A stretch of 59,361 nt of DNA, taken from the NCBI RefSeq assembly GCF_001559865.1, contig NZ_LOHE01000036.1, forward strand, positions 1-59,361, read 5' to 3'. A model generated the notes under the pieces. That model searched no databases. It saw nothing but the letters and a program-made list of their open reading frames with translations, and had not been told where the DNA came from. This document shows, one piece after another, positions 8,704 to 17,165 of this stretch (position 1 is the first letter of the stretch; each line of letters starts with the position of its first letter). This stretch comes from Abyssisolibacter fermentans (GTDB lineage Bacteria; Bacillota; Clostridia; Tissierellales; MCWD3). Made by a program: the position numbers and the translations under genes.

Positions 8704-10307
8704 TGATTAAGGCAATATTTATAGGTAATAAAGATGAAGCGTATGTTTTTGAAGATTTTAAGAATGGTCTAAATATAATTTTTAGTGATGATAATAATAA
8801 AGGTAAGACGATAGCAATTCAATCGATTATGTATTGTTTGGGTAATAAACCAGCTTTTCCAACTTCGTTTAAGTACGAAGACTATTTCCACATTGTATAT
8901 TTTGAACATAATGAAAAGTTGATTAAAATATGTAGGAAATCTAAAAATTTCGTGATAAAAAAGGGGGAAGAATACGCTGTCTTTGATAATACGGCTGAGT
9001 TCAAACGTTATTGGAATAAGAATATTCAGGAGTTACCTGTAATAAAAAAAGACAACGTGGTAAGAATTGTTGATCCAGAACTATTAGTCCAATTATTTTT
9101 TGTTGGTCAAGATAAGAAAACAACTTGGGATATTATTAATAAGGGTTGGTACAAAAAAGATGATTTTTATTCACTATTATATGCAATGGCGGGAGTAAAC
9201 AATTATAGTGATACAATAGAGGATACTGAGATTATTAAAAAGAAAATTTTTGATTTAAAGGCAGAAAAGAAGATTTTATTAAAGGAAAATAAGATTCTTA
9301 AAGAGAATAATGTTGCTTACGAATATTTGAGTGCTACTAACGATAAAAAAGCACTAGAAGATATGCTTAAAGAAGTAGAGAGAATAAAAGATAAGCTTCT
9401 ATCCTTTAAGAAGGAAAGAGCTAATGCTATTTCAAGGCGAACCAAAAATGAACTAGCTCTTAAGGAATTACGATCATTGAATAGAACAATGAAAACAGGT
9501 CAGATTGCTTGTTTAGATTGTGGTTCAAAACATATTGCATATGAGAGCGCTGACAAAGAATTTTCATTTGATATCTCCACATCTGCAATGAGAAAACAAA
9601 TATTAGATGCAGTGAAGGATAAGATTGATATATATAATGAAGAGATTGATAGGCTGACAAAGGAAATAGTCATCTGCCAAAGTGAACTAGATTTATCTAT
9701 GCAAGCAGACGACATTCCTTTAGAGGCATTATTAGTAGTACGCAAAGAAATGGAAGGAGTGAAGGACGCAGACGTAAGAATATGTGAGATAGATTCTGAA
9801 TTACATAAATTAGTAGATCAGTTGACAAAGAAAGAAACCGTGTCTGATGAATCAGTTAAAAAATGTGAAAAACTATTGGGTGATATTGTTGATTCAATGA
9901 ATGAGTTTTATAAAGTAGTAGATTCGGCCAATGAAACCGCATATGATAATATTTTTACTGCAAGGGATAAGATTTTATCAGGCAGTGAAGCTACAGAATT
10001 TCATTTAGCTCGCATGTTTGCCTTTGAAAAAGTCCTTCAGCATGAATTTCCTATTATTGTAGATTCTTTTAGAGCAGAGGATTTGTCTTCGGAACGAGAA
10101 AAGAGAGCCCTAGAAATGTTTGTTGGATTATCTAATCAAATTATATTTACAACCACATTAAAAAAAGAAGAAGAGAATAAATATTTAGATAATGAATATG
10201 TATACCCTATTGATTTTAGCAAACATGTTACAAACAAAATGCTTTCTAAGGAATATGTTAATAGATTTTTAAATGTGGCGAATGAGATGTTAGTTAATGT
10301 AAAGTAA
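8700..10307 (+). CDS. ABC/SMC-type ATPase with CxxC hook (ABC-3C/Lamassu LmuB-like)
   Basis: A 535-residue protein. The N-terminal P-loop NIIFSDDNNKGKT lacks the usual first glycine. Two long coiled-coil arms (about residues 170-265 and 290-400) surround a CLDCG turn (Cys271, Cys274) resembling a Rad50 zinc hook. The C-terminal lobe contains HEFPIIVDSFRAEDLS, taken as the Walker B region, and a following strand, NQIIFTTTL. Together with the DUF4297-like nuclease upstream (ATGA overlap) it forms a nuclease/SMC pair as in ABC-3C or Lamassu anti-phage systems. The pair fills integron-like cassette 2. A canonical LSGGQ signature is not obvious. Exact subtype uncertain. Confidence 0.7.
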   Translation: MMIKAIFIGNKDEAYVFEDFKNGLNIIFSDDNNKGKTIAIQSIMYCLGNKPAFPTSFKYEDYFHIVYFEHNEKLIKICRKSKNFVIKKGEEYAVFDNTAEFKRYWNKNIQELPVIKKDNVVRIVDPELLVQLFFVGQDKKTTWDIINKGWYKKDDFYSLLYAMAGVNNYSDTIEDTEIIKKKIFDLKAEKKILLKENKILKENNVAYEYLSATNDKKALEDMLKEVERIKDKLLSFKKERANAISRRTKNELALKELRSLNRTMKTGQIACLDCGSKHIAYESADKEFSFDISTSAMRKQILDAVKDKIDIYNEEIDRLTKEIVICQSELDLSMQADDIPLEALLVVRKEMEGVKDADVRICEIDSELHKLVDQLTKKETVSDESVKKCEKLLGDIVDSMNEFYKVVDSANETAYDNIFTARDKILSGSEATEFHLARMFAFEKVLQHEFPIIVDSFRAEDLSSEREKRALEMFVGLSNQIIFTTTLKKEEENKYLDNEYVYPIDFSKHVTNKMLSKEYVNRFLNVANEMLVNVK

Positions 10308-10418
10308 ATCAGAATTTAGGCAACACTCATATAATTAGATGGTAATAGTAAAGAAATTAAGTGGTTTATACAAATTAATATTGACTTATGGCTTATAGTG
10401 GTTTCCATTGATTCCGTC
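10308..10418. other. Cassette 2 3' tail
   Basis: Non-coding spacer between the ATPase stop and the next attC-like site. Its end, GATTCCGTC, is complementary to the start of cassette 2 at 7571-7580 apart from one base. No terminator seen. Confidence 0.5.
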
Positions 10419-10510
10419 GCCTAACAGACAGTTTGCAACATCTTCTCTAGCCAAGAAGAAAAAAGAATTTTGGGTCAGAGCAGACGTCGCAAACTGCCGA
10501 AATGTTATGT
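10419..10510 (+). repeat. attC-like recombination site 2 (complete)
   Basis: Left box GCCTAAC (10419-10425), L'' CAGTTTGC (10429-10436), L' GCAAACTG (10489-10496), right box GTTATGT (10504-10510). The L arms pair perfectly. The left box matches the start of cassette 2 (GTTAGGC), while the right box GTTATGT is a new variant that matches the far end of cassette 3 (ACATAAC). Such hybrid sites are what serial cassette insertion produces. Confidence 0.75.
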
Positions 10511-10645
10511 GACATTTCTGTAACTAAGTCAGAAGTGAATTGGGTATAAAAGAATTATGTGTTTATAATAATCTAAATGGAACGGATACTAATTAATAGA
10601 GAATTTTATAGCAAAAAATAAATTATAGTATTGGTGGTTGAATAA

Positions 10646-11131
10646 ATGTATAATCATGAACCAGAGAATTATAACTGTCCATTTTGTTTGTTGGTTAAAG
10701 GGATAGAAAACGAGAATGTATTAACTAAACAAGGAGATATTATTTATTCTGATGAGTTCATTACAGCATTTATTAGTGCTGGATGGTGGCCGAATAATAA
10801 AGCTCATGTACTTATTATTCCTAATAAACATTATGAGAATATTTATGATCTACCAAATCATCTTTCCTCAAGGATACATGAATTAGAAAGAATAATTGCA
10901 ATAGCATTGAAGGAAGTGTATAAGTGCGATGGGGTTTCTTCAAGACAACATAATGAACCAGAAGGGAACCAAGATGTATGGCATTATCACTTACATGTAT
11001 TTCCTCGATACAGAGACGATAATCTATACTTGACAAGTAGACAATTATCAAAACCAGAAGATAGAATTGGCTATGCAAGACATTTGAGAGAATTTCTAGA
11101 CAATAATATAGAAAGATTACATAGAGAATAG
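10646..11131 (+). CDS. HIT-family nucleotide hydrolase/transferase
   Basis: A 161-residue histidine-triad protein. Its catalytic motif is HYHLHVF (His113, His115, His117), and an N-terminal CPFC pair (Cys11, Cys14) probably binds zinc. AHVLIIPNKHYENIYDL is the usual HIT strand-helix unit. HIT enzymes hydrolyse or transfer nucleoside monophosphates from dinucleotide or AMP-linked substrates; the substrate here is not evident. The gene is alone between attC-like sites 2 and 3 and so is the only gene of cassette 3. The ribosome site is weak (GGTGGT). The beginning of the cassette (TTATGTGAC) is complementary to its end (GTCACATAA). Confidence 0.85.
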   Translation: MYNHEPENYNCPFCLLVKGIENENVLTKQGDIIYSDEFITAFISAGWWPNNKAHVLIIPNKHYENIYDLPNHLSSRIHELERIIAIALKEVYKCDGVSSRQHNEPEGNQDVWHYHLHVFPRYRDDNLYLTSRQLSKPEDRIGYARHLREFLDNNIERLHRE

Positions 11132-11204
11132 TATTAATAGTCTAGGTATTATTTTAGTAGATAATTAATTTATATTTTAACTTTAGTGGCAATATGTCAA
11201 CGTC

Positions 11205-11270
11205 ACATAACAATATATTTCCGTTCGCTACGCACATCTCTTCACTGGGTGCGAGCACCGCCAGGAAGAA
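11205..11270 (+). repeat. attC-like site 3, right half missing
   Basis: Begins ACATAACAATATAT and runs through TTCGCT, GCACAT, GGGTGCGAGCACC and GGAAGA. This aligns closely with the left and central parts of the site at 7456. After about 11270 the similarity ends, and no L' (CGGAAATA) or clean right core follows. It probably marks the broken right end of the array. The rest of 11271-11516 shows no gene. Confidence 0.6.
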
Positions 11271-11516
11271 AGGAGCACGGCCTTTAATAACAACAAGGTA
11301 ACTTAGATATTGTTCAACTAATGGACAAGTTGTGTTAGATTGCATATAATCACCTCTTGTTTGTATTATTTACAGATTTAAGCAATAATAAACAAATGTC
11401 TATAATGGGAAGGTGAACTAAGGCATTATAAAATGTTAATAAACTGAAGAATATTCAATATCTTGAACAATAAATTTCGATATAGTCAAGCAATAAACAA
11501 TTATGGAGGATTAATA

Positions 11517-14003
11517 ATGGAACTTATCTACATGTACATTAAAAACTTTGGACATAAAGTTGATGGTTGTAATGATAATAATGATCAATTTATTATGAAT
11601 AAAGAATTTAACTTTAGCGATAGATTTAATGTTCAATACAACTTAGAAAAGGGAGAACTTCACATAGAAAAGAGAGAAGAAATATATCCTAATATTTATG
11701 GAAAATCTATAAAAAACATTAAAATGATAGTTGGCCAAAATGGGGCAGGAAAAACTACAATACTCGATATTTTAGGAATGAATAGAAACGATAGAATAAA
11801 AGAATCTTTTGTTAGAAAGTATAAATCGTCAAGCCAGATGGGAAAATTTAAAATTCATCGTTCTGAAGATGATATAAGTTATTTTAAAGATGAATATATT
11901 ATTGTGTATCTTCTTAAAGAGGATTCTAATTTAAATGAATGTATATTTGGTATGGAAGTAATAGGAAATTTCCACAAAGGTGGATTTATCAAAAACCTTG
12001 TTGTTAATAAGGATACATTTTATAAATTACCCATTGGTTTTGCTTTTAAATATAAAGAAGATAAAAAAATATATGCAATCGGATATCATTTTTTTAATTG
12101 TATAGATCCAAAAACTCATAGTTTAACTCATCATTCTATTTTAGGGCATAAACATCTGAACAAAATTTGTGAAGATTGTAATTTTTTTTATTTAGCGCAT
12201 TCTTATAGTCACAGAATTACGTATAACAAACCAAGAATTTTTAAACAGAAAGAAGATGAGGATGACGAATATTTGATGAAACGTTTTTATCGAGAGTTAA
12301 ATATGGAACGTTTTGCAGATTATAAATCTGGCTATATGCTACTATATGATAAAAAATATGATAAATTTAGAGAAATAATATTTGAATTTCTTCCTGAAAT
12401 CAACTTATTACATAAATTTAGTGAAAGGGAAGTACTACCAACACTTACAGTTGAAGAGAAAAGAATAGATAATAATTATAAAATGTTAAGGAAATATTTA
12501 GTAAACCAACTGCATAGTGAAAAACAAGAGAATAAAAAAGAAGATGTAATATTAGGTTGGATTGATGATTATATTATCGATGGTTTTACCCATTTATTGA
12601 AAGAATGTTTTGAAAAAGAGGACATTAAAACTAGATTAGATACAAATATAAATGTATCAGAATTAGAAAAACATGTGGAATCTTTTGATTTTGATATGAC
12701 AATATTTGAGAATGCAAATCAAAAGTTATTAGTAGATATGTCTTCTTTTAATGAAATAACAGAATCAGATATTTATAGTGAATTTGTTTATATTATTTCA
12801 GTTGTAAAAAAAATAAATGAGTGTAGTTCAGAAATTAATATAAGAGATGATATGTTGAGAACTTTTTTTGATGAACATTCAGATTCAGGTAAAATAAAAA
12901 ATCATTTTCAACGCAAAGTTTATTTAAAGTTACTCATAAGTCGTTATGTTTTTTCACGATTAAGCTTAAAATTTGAGGTGATTAAAGAGGGTGAATATCA
13001 ATCTTCATTTGAAGAAATTATAAAAAAGATAATAAAATTAGATATAGGGTGTTTTAGAAAAGATAAAACAATTTGTTTGACATACAAGGGAACAACTGAA
13101 AAAAATGTAAAAAAACTTTTAGATGTATTAGAAAGCTACTCAAATATAGAATACTGTGATGTAGAGCGTCAATTTACACTTGAGGTAGAACACTTATCAG
13201 AGGGAGAGAGAGCAGTATTTATTTTTTTTGCAAAAGTAATTACTTCTTTAAGAGATAGTAAACAAAATAGGTTAAGTATTTTTTTATTAGATGAACCAGA
13301 TGCTTTTTTACATCCACAATGGGCAAAAGAATTTATGAATCAGTTACTTACAGCTATTGATATATTCAATAAAGAAGTGAATCAATTAAATGTACAGTTT
13401 ATCATTTCTACACATTCACCATTTTTATTATCAGATGTAAAAAAGAAAGATACTATTTTATTAGAATATGACGATACCATTAAGTGGAATAATCGTTTTT
13501 TACAACCTCACGTTCAGAGTTTTGAAACTTTTGCAGCTAATATACATAATATGTTAAAGAAGTCCTTTTTCATGGAAAATACAATTGGGGACTTTGCAAA
13601 TCAAAAAATCAAAGATTCTTTAAAAATTATGGATAAATACAAACAATTTATAAATAAAAATATCAGTATAGAAGAATTTAAAATAATATATATAAAATAT
13701 ATGGATTATGAAGAAAATGGTCAAAACCAAGCAATCGATATAAATGCAATGAAAAAAAAGATAAAATTTATTATTGAGTTTATAGGTGAACCTTTAATTA
13801 AAAGAAAATTAGAAGGTATATATAGGACAACCTTTCCAGAAAATAGAAAAGATTATGAACTACAAATTTTAAAATTACAGGAAGAAAAAGCTAAATTGGA
13901 AGGTTTTCTAAAGGATAAAGGGCTTGATAAAATTGAAAAAGTAATGGAATTATTAGATATGAAGATAAAAGAATTAAAAGAGAAGTCTGGGGATAGGATA
14001 TGA
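11517..14003 (+). CDS. Septu PtuA-like ATPase
   Basis: An 828-residue ABC-type ATPase. Walker A is GQNGAGKT near residue 77, the signature is LSEGERAVFIFFAK near residue 560, Walker B is IFLLDEPDAFLHPQW, and the H-loop is ISTHSPFLLSD. A large insertion (residues about 130-550) separates the ATPase halves, and the C terminus is helical and charged. I prefer ATG 11517 (site GGAGG 8 bases upstream) over an in-frame TTG at 11463. The stop overlaps the ATG of an HNH nuclease gene. This large ATPase plus HNH pairing is the Septu (PtuA-PtuB) arrangement, also found as the effector of some retrons; no reverse transcriptase is present here. Defence role inferred from family and neighbours. Confidence 0.75.
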   Translation: MELIYMYIKNFGHKVDGCNDNNDQFIMNKEFNFSDRFNVQYNLEKGELHIEKREEIYPNIYGKSIKNIKMIVGQNGAGKTTILDILGMNRNDRIKESFVRKYKSSSQMGKFKIHRSEDDISYFKDEYIIVYLLKEDSNLNECIFGMEVIGNFHKGGFIKNLVVNKDTFYKLPIGFAFKYKEDKKIYAIGYHFFNCIDPKTHSLTHHSILGHKHLNKICEDCNFFYLAHSYSHRITYNKPRIFKQKEDEDDEYLMKRFYRELNMERFADYKSGYMLLYDKKYDKFREIIFEFLPEINLLHKFSEREVLPTLTVEEKRIDNNYKMLRKYLVNQLHSEKQENKKEDVILGWIDDYIIDGFTHLLKECFEKEDIKTRLDTNINVSELEKHVESFDFDMTIFENANQKLLVDMSSFNEITESDIYSEFVYIISVVKKINECSSEINIRDDMLRTFFDEHSDSGKIKNHFQRKVYLKLLISRYVFSRLSLKFEVIKEGEYQSSFEEIIKKIIKLDIGCFRKDKTICLTYKGTTEKNVKKLLDVLESYSNIEYCDVERQFTLEVEHLSEGERAVFIFFAKVITSLRDSKQNRLSIFLLDEPDAFLHPQWAKEFMNQLLTAIDIFNKEVNQLNVQFIISTHSPFLLSDVKKKDTILLEYDDTIKWNNRFLQPHVQSFETFAANIHNMLKKSFFMENTIGDFANQKIKDSLKIMDKYKQFINKNISIEEFKIIYIKYMDYEENGQNQAIDINAMKKKIKFIIEFIGEPLIKRKLEGIYRTTFPENRKDYELQILKLQEEKAKLEGFLKDKGLDKIEKVMELLDMKIKELKEKSGDRI

Positions 14004-15376
14004 TAAGGATACAAGTTAATAAAAATAAGATGAAAGAAATAGAAAAAAAACATTGGGAATGGTTTAAGAAAACAGGCAAACAAAATTTAGAAAATTATTT
14101 ATACAAAAAAATATATAAAGATAAGGAAGAAGAAAAGGAGATTCCTCAAGATATTTATAATTTATTAAAATTTTTAAATGAACAGAATAGGATAGAATCT
14201 ATAGTAAAAGGAAATTTAATTGTAAAAACAGATAAATATAATTCAATAGATAACATAATAGAAGAAATTAAATACGAATTTCCTTTTTTATTTGAAAGTT
14301 TAACAAAAAGTTCAATTAGTGATTTTCTAAACCAAATTAGATTACAGCTAGAAAAGGTGAGAAATGCAGATAATATAAAAGATAAAACAAATATTTCTTT
14401 CATAAAAAATTCAATAAAAAAATTTTTTGAAGCTGAAAAAGAAGCGATTAAGACAGATTATAATGAAATACTAAATATAATAGATTCTATAAAAATTACA
14501 GGAAGGGGAATTGAAAATCTATCTAAAATAGAAAACAAATTTAAAGTTGAAATAAATGAAGAATTAAAATTAATACTAAATAATATCTTCGATTATAACA
14601 GCTTCGTAAGAGGTGATAAAATAAATTTTGAAAATAAATTAATCAGATGGGGTGCTTATGAACTGTTAAATGAATTAAAAATAACAACATGCCCTTATTG
14701 TAATAGACAATATATTCATACATATATAAGTGAACATGGAAAAACGAGAGCAGATATAGATCATTTTTATCCAAAATCAAAATATCCTTTTCTGGCAGTT
14801 TCTTTATATAATTTCATTCCTAGTTGTCATGTTTGTAATTCTAGTTTTAAAGGAAGTATAGATTTTTATAAAAATAAATGTATTTATCCTTATGAAGAAG
14901 AATTTGGACAATATGCTAAATTCGAAACCAATTTTTATACAGACAAAACTAAGGAAACATATGATATCAACTATTTGTTAGGCAATTCAAATAATTTTGA
15001 AATCAAATTATCAATTGACGAAGATAAAATAAAAGATAACTTAATTGAAAAAAGTAAAAAACAAAATAAAAAAATAGATTTAGAAAAAGAATGTAATGAT
15101 TATATACAAAAAATAAATAATTCTAAAGAAACTTTTAATCTTAAGGCTTTATATAATTTTCATAAGGATTATGTTAGAGAAATTATTAAGAAAGCAATTA
15201 TTTATAATGATAGCAGAATAGACGAGCTATATAATCAATATCCTGAACTTTTTAGTAATAGAGAGGAAGTGCTTCAAATGGTAGTTTCAAATTACACATG
15301 TGATGAAGATTTAGGGAAAAGACCATTAGCAAAATTAACAAAAGATATTTGTGAAGAATTAGGATTAAAATATTAA
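14000..15376 (+). CDS. Septu PtuB-like HNH endonuclease
   Basis: A 458-residue protein with an HNH/ββα-metal domain in residues about 228-290. CPYC (Cys231, Cys234) and CHVC (near 276-279) form the zinc site, ADIDHFYPKSKYP (Asp254, His255) holds the catalytic histidine, and NFIPSC completes the fold. The first 200 residues are lysine-rich and helical and may mediate contact with the ATPase. It overlaps the PtuA-like gene by four bases (ATGA), indicating translational coupling. Longer than many PtuB proteins. I saw no attC-like site after it, so the pair sits beside, not inside, the recognisable cassette array. Confidence 0.75.
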   Translation: MIRIQVNKNKMKEIEKKHWEWFKKTGKQNLENYLYKKIYKDKEEEKEIPQDIYNLLKFLNEQNRIESIVKGNLIVKTDKYNSIDNIIEEIKYEFPFLFESLTKSSISDFLNQIRLQLEKVRNADNIKDKTNISFIKNSIKKFFEAEKEAIKTDYNEILNIIDSIKITGRGIENLSKIENKFKVEINEELKLILNNIFDYNSFVRGDKINFENKLIRWGAYELLNELKITTCPYCNRQYIHTYISEHGKTRADIDHFYPKSKYPFLAVSLYNFIPSCHVCNSSFKGSIDFYKNKCIYPYEEEFGQYAKFETNFYTDKTKETYDINYLLGNSNNFEIKLSIDEDKIKDNLIEKSKKQNKKIDLEKECNDYIQKINNSKETFNLKALYNFHKDYVREIIKKAIIYNDSRIDELYNQYPELFSNREEVLQMVVSNYTCDEDLGKRPLAKLTKDICEELGLKY

Positions 15377-15865
15377 AATGGTTAACTTCCCATTATCCAT
15401 ATTTATATAAAGTTGAAAGATAACAATAAGTAAAATTTTAAAGAAAAGAATTAATTATAAATAACACATAGTAAAGTCTAAAATATTTAAGGTAGATTGA
15501 TTAAATGAGTTTTTGCTTATTTTATGAAAAGGTGTATAGTACAAGAAAAAGTACTTATTTTATTCTATTTAGCATGATTGTGATGGGTTTAGAAAACAAT
15601 CTGTATTTTATAAGAAAGAACTAAATAAAAAATTAAACAACAATATCCTTAATCAGCCCAACACCCCATCAAAGCCTAATTAAATTAAATAAAACTTAGT
15701 ATTAAAATAATTAAGTTTATAAAATTAAGAACTTTTAAGTAAAACGTTTTTTTATATTTTTTTAGGTTATAATGCTATTTTTTATGCAAAAATACTGTTA
15801 AAGTTGCTATTTTTATTATAAAATAAGTATAGCTTAATTGTTTATATATTAAAGTAGGTGATAGT
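15377..15865. other. Gene-poor spacer with one tiny open frame
   Basis: No attC-like end, tRNA or strong terminator seen. A 39-residue open frame (15505-15624, beginning MSFCLFYEKVYSTRK) lacks a good ribosome site and may be a fragment of a longer lost gene; I do not recognise it. Confidence 0.35.
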
Positions 15866-16705
15866 TTGGTTAAAGCAGATATGCATATACATAGTACTTC
15901 TTCTGATGGGATTTTTTCGCCTCAGGAGATTATAGCTTGGGCTTTACGAAAAAACTTAGGAGCAATATCAATAACTGATCATGATACTATAAACGGGTTT
16001 TTTAAAGCTTTAAAGTACATAACAGAAAATGATGTAAATATAGTGCTTGTACCAGGTGTAGAATTAAGCTGTATGTATAGTGATTATGAGGTTCATTTGT
16101 TAGGTTATTGTTTTGATTATAAATCTAGTTATTTAAAAAATGTATTAGATGATATTAGATTTAAAAGAATAAATAGAGCTAAGGAAATGATTGATAAATT
16201 GAATGATTTAGATATAGATATTAGTTTAGATGATATCAAAAAGAAATGTAACGAGGATACTTCTATTGGAAGACCTCATATAGCAAGAGAACTTAGGGAT
16301 AAAGGTTATGTGAAGGATACTGATGAGGCTTTTAATAAATATCTAAATGAAGGTGGATGTGCTTTTGTTCCTAGATACAAGCTATCTCTTAAGGATGGCA
16401 TAGATTTAATACATAATGATGGCGGTGTGGCAGTACTAGCTCACCCAGGTTTACTGAAAATTAATTATGTAAACTTAATTGATAAATTTGATTTTGATGG
16501 TATTGAAATATATCATCCAAAGAATGATAAATATACTAGAAATGAATTGTTACATATTACAAAGCGAAAAAAAATGCTGATAACTGGTGGATCTGATTTT
16601 CATGATATGTATGTAAATGACATACCTATGATTGGTGACTATAATGTAGATATTGAGAGTAAATGCAGGATTGAGAATAATGTGTGTGTAGCAATAAAAA
16701 AGTAA
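15866..16705 (+). CDS. PHP-domain metal-dependent phosphoesterase
   Basis: A 279-residue PHP protein. Metal ligands appear in order: HIHSTSSDG at residues 7-15, ITDHDT near 36-41, PGVELSC near 66, RPHIARE near 137, HPG near 193 and GGSDFH near 248. Proteins of this size and motif order are usually 3',5'-nucleotide or 5'-nucleotide phosphatases of the YciV/RNase AM type. The start codon is TTG, preceded by AGGTGA; the HxH motif so close to the N terminus supports it. It is followed 12 bp downstream by a PadR regulator, probably in one transcript. Confidence 0.85.
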   Translation: MVKADMHIHSTSSDGIFSPQEIIAWALRKNLGAISITDHDTINGFFKALKYITENDVNIVLVPGVELSCMYSDYEVHLLGYCFDYKSSYLKNVLDDIRFKRINRAKEMIDKLNDLDIDISLDDIKKKCNEDTSIGRPHIARELRDKGYVKDTDEAFNKYLNEGGCAFVPRYKLSLKDGIDLIHNDGGVAVLAHPGLLKINYVNLIDKFDFDGIEIYHPKNDKYTRNELLHITKRKKMLITGGSDFHDMYVNDIPMIGDYNVDIESKCRIENNVCVAIKK

Positions 16706-16717
16706 TGGGGGAGATAT

Positions 16718-17131
16718 ATGAATAACAAGAGAAACAGACAATTTCCATCTAAGATTAGTACAACTGCTTTTGTTAAGCTTTATATATTACATTTGTTATC
16801 TGAGAAGAGTTTCTATGGTAATGAATTGATAGAATCAATAAAAAATAGATTGAATTATAAATGGGAGCCAAGCCCTGGTATGGTGTATCCTTTGTTAAGA
16901 GAGTTAGAAAAGGAAGAGTACATATTAGGATGGTGGGAAGAACCTGAGAGGAGAACCATTAGACATTATAAGATAACTAATAAAGGTCATAAGCAATATG
17001 AACATCTAAAGCTTTATTATGAAAAGAGTTTTTATGATTCTCTAGCTATACTTAATACAATTATGAAAGATATTTATAAATTAAAAGATATTTATAAATT
17101 AAAAGATATTTATAAATTAAAAGATATTTAA
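16718..17131 (+). CDS. PadR-family transcriptional regulator
   Basis: A 137-residue winged-helix protein. STTAFVKLYILHLLSEKSF opens the PadR HTH, and PSPGMVYPLLRELEKEEYI is the recognition region. PadR proteins are small-molecule-responsive repressors, often of transporters; the target is not evident. The C terminus degenerates into four near-identical KDIYKL units encoded by 18-bp tandem repeats, which extends the usual C-terminal helix. It lies between a PHP protein and an aminotransferase. Confidence 0.85.
   Translation: MNNKRNRQFPSKISTTAFVKLYILHLLSEKSFYGNELIESIKNRLNYKWEPSPGMVYPLLRELEKEEYILGWWEEPERRTIRHYKITNKGHKQYEHLKLYYEKSFYDSLAILNTIMKDIYKLKDIYKLKDIYKLKDI
17066..17131 (+). repeat. 18-bp tandem repeat in the PadR gene
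   Basis: The unit AAAGATATTTATAAATTA is repeated three times exactly, then a partial fourth copy runs into the stop codon. It encodes KDIYKL. The unit is a multiple of three, so copy-number change would lengthen or shorten the protein tail without a frameshift. Confidence 0.9.
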
Positions 17132-17165
17132 TAAATTAAAATACATATAATGGAGGTGTCATTTA

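Noticed and set aside
11334-11340. GTTAGAT as the right core of attC-like site 3
   Set aside because: It fits GTTRRRY but no L' complementary to TATTTCCG precedes it, and no partner sequence was found after the Septu-like genes.
11517-15376. The Septu-like pair as a fourth cassette
   Set aside because: No RYYYAAC site or complementary end was found between 15377 and 15865.
11517-15376. Retron carrying a PtuAB effector
   Set aside because: No reverse transcriptase gene or retron RNA structure lies nearby.
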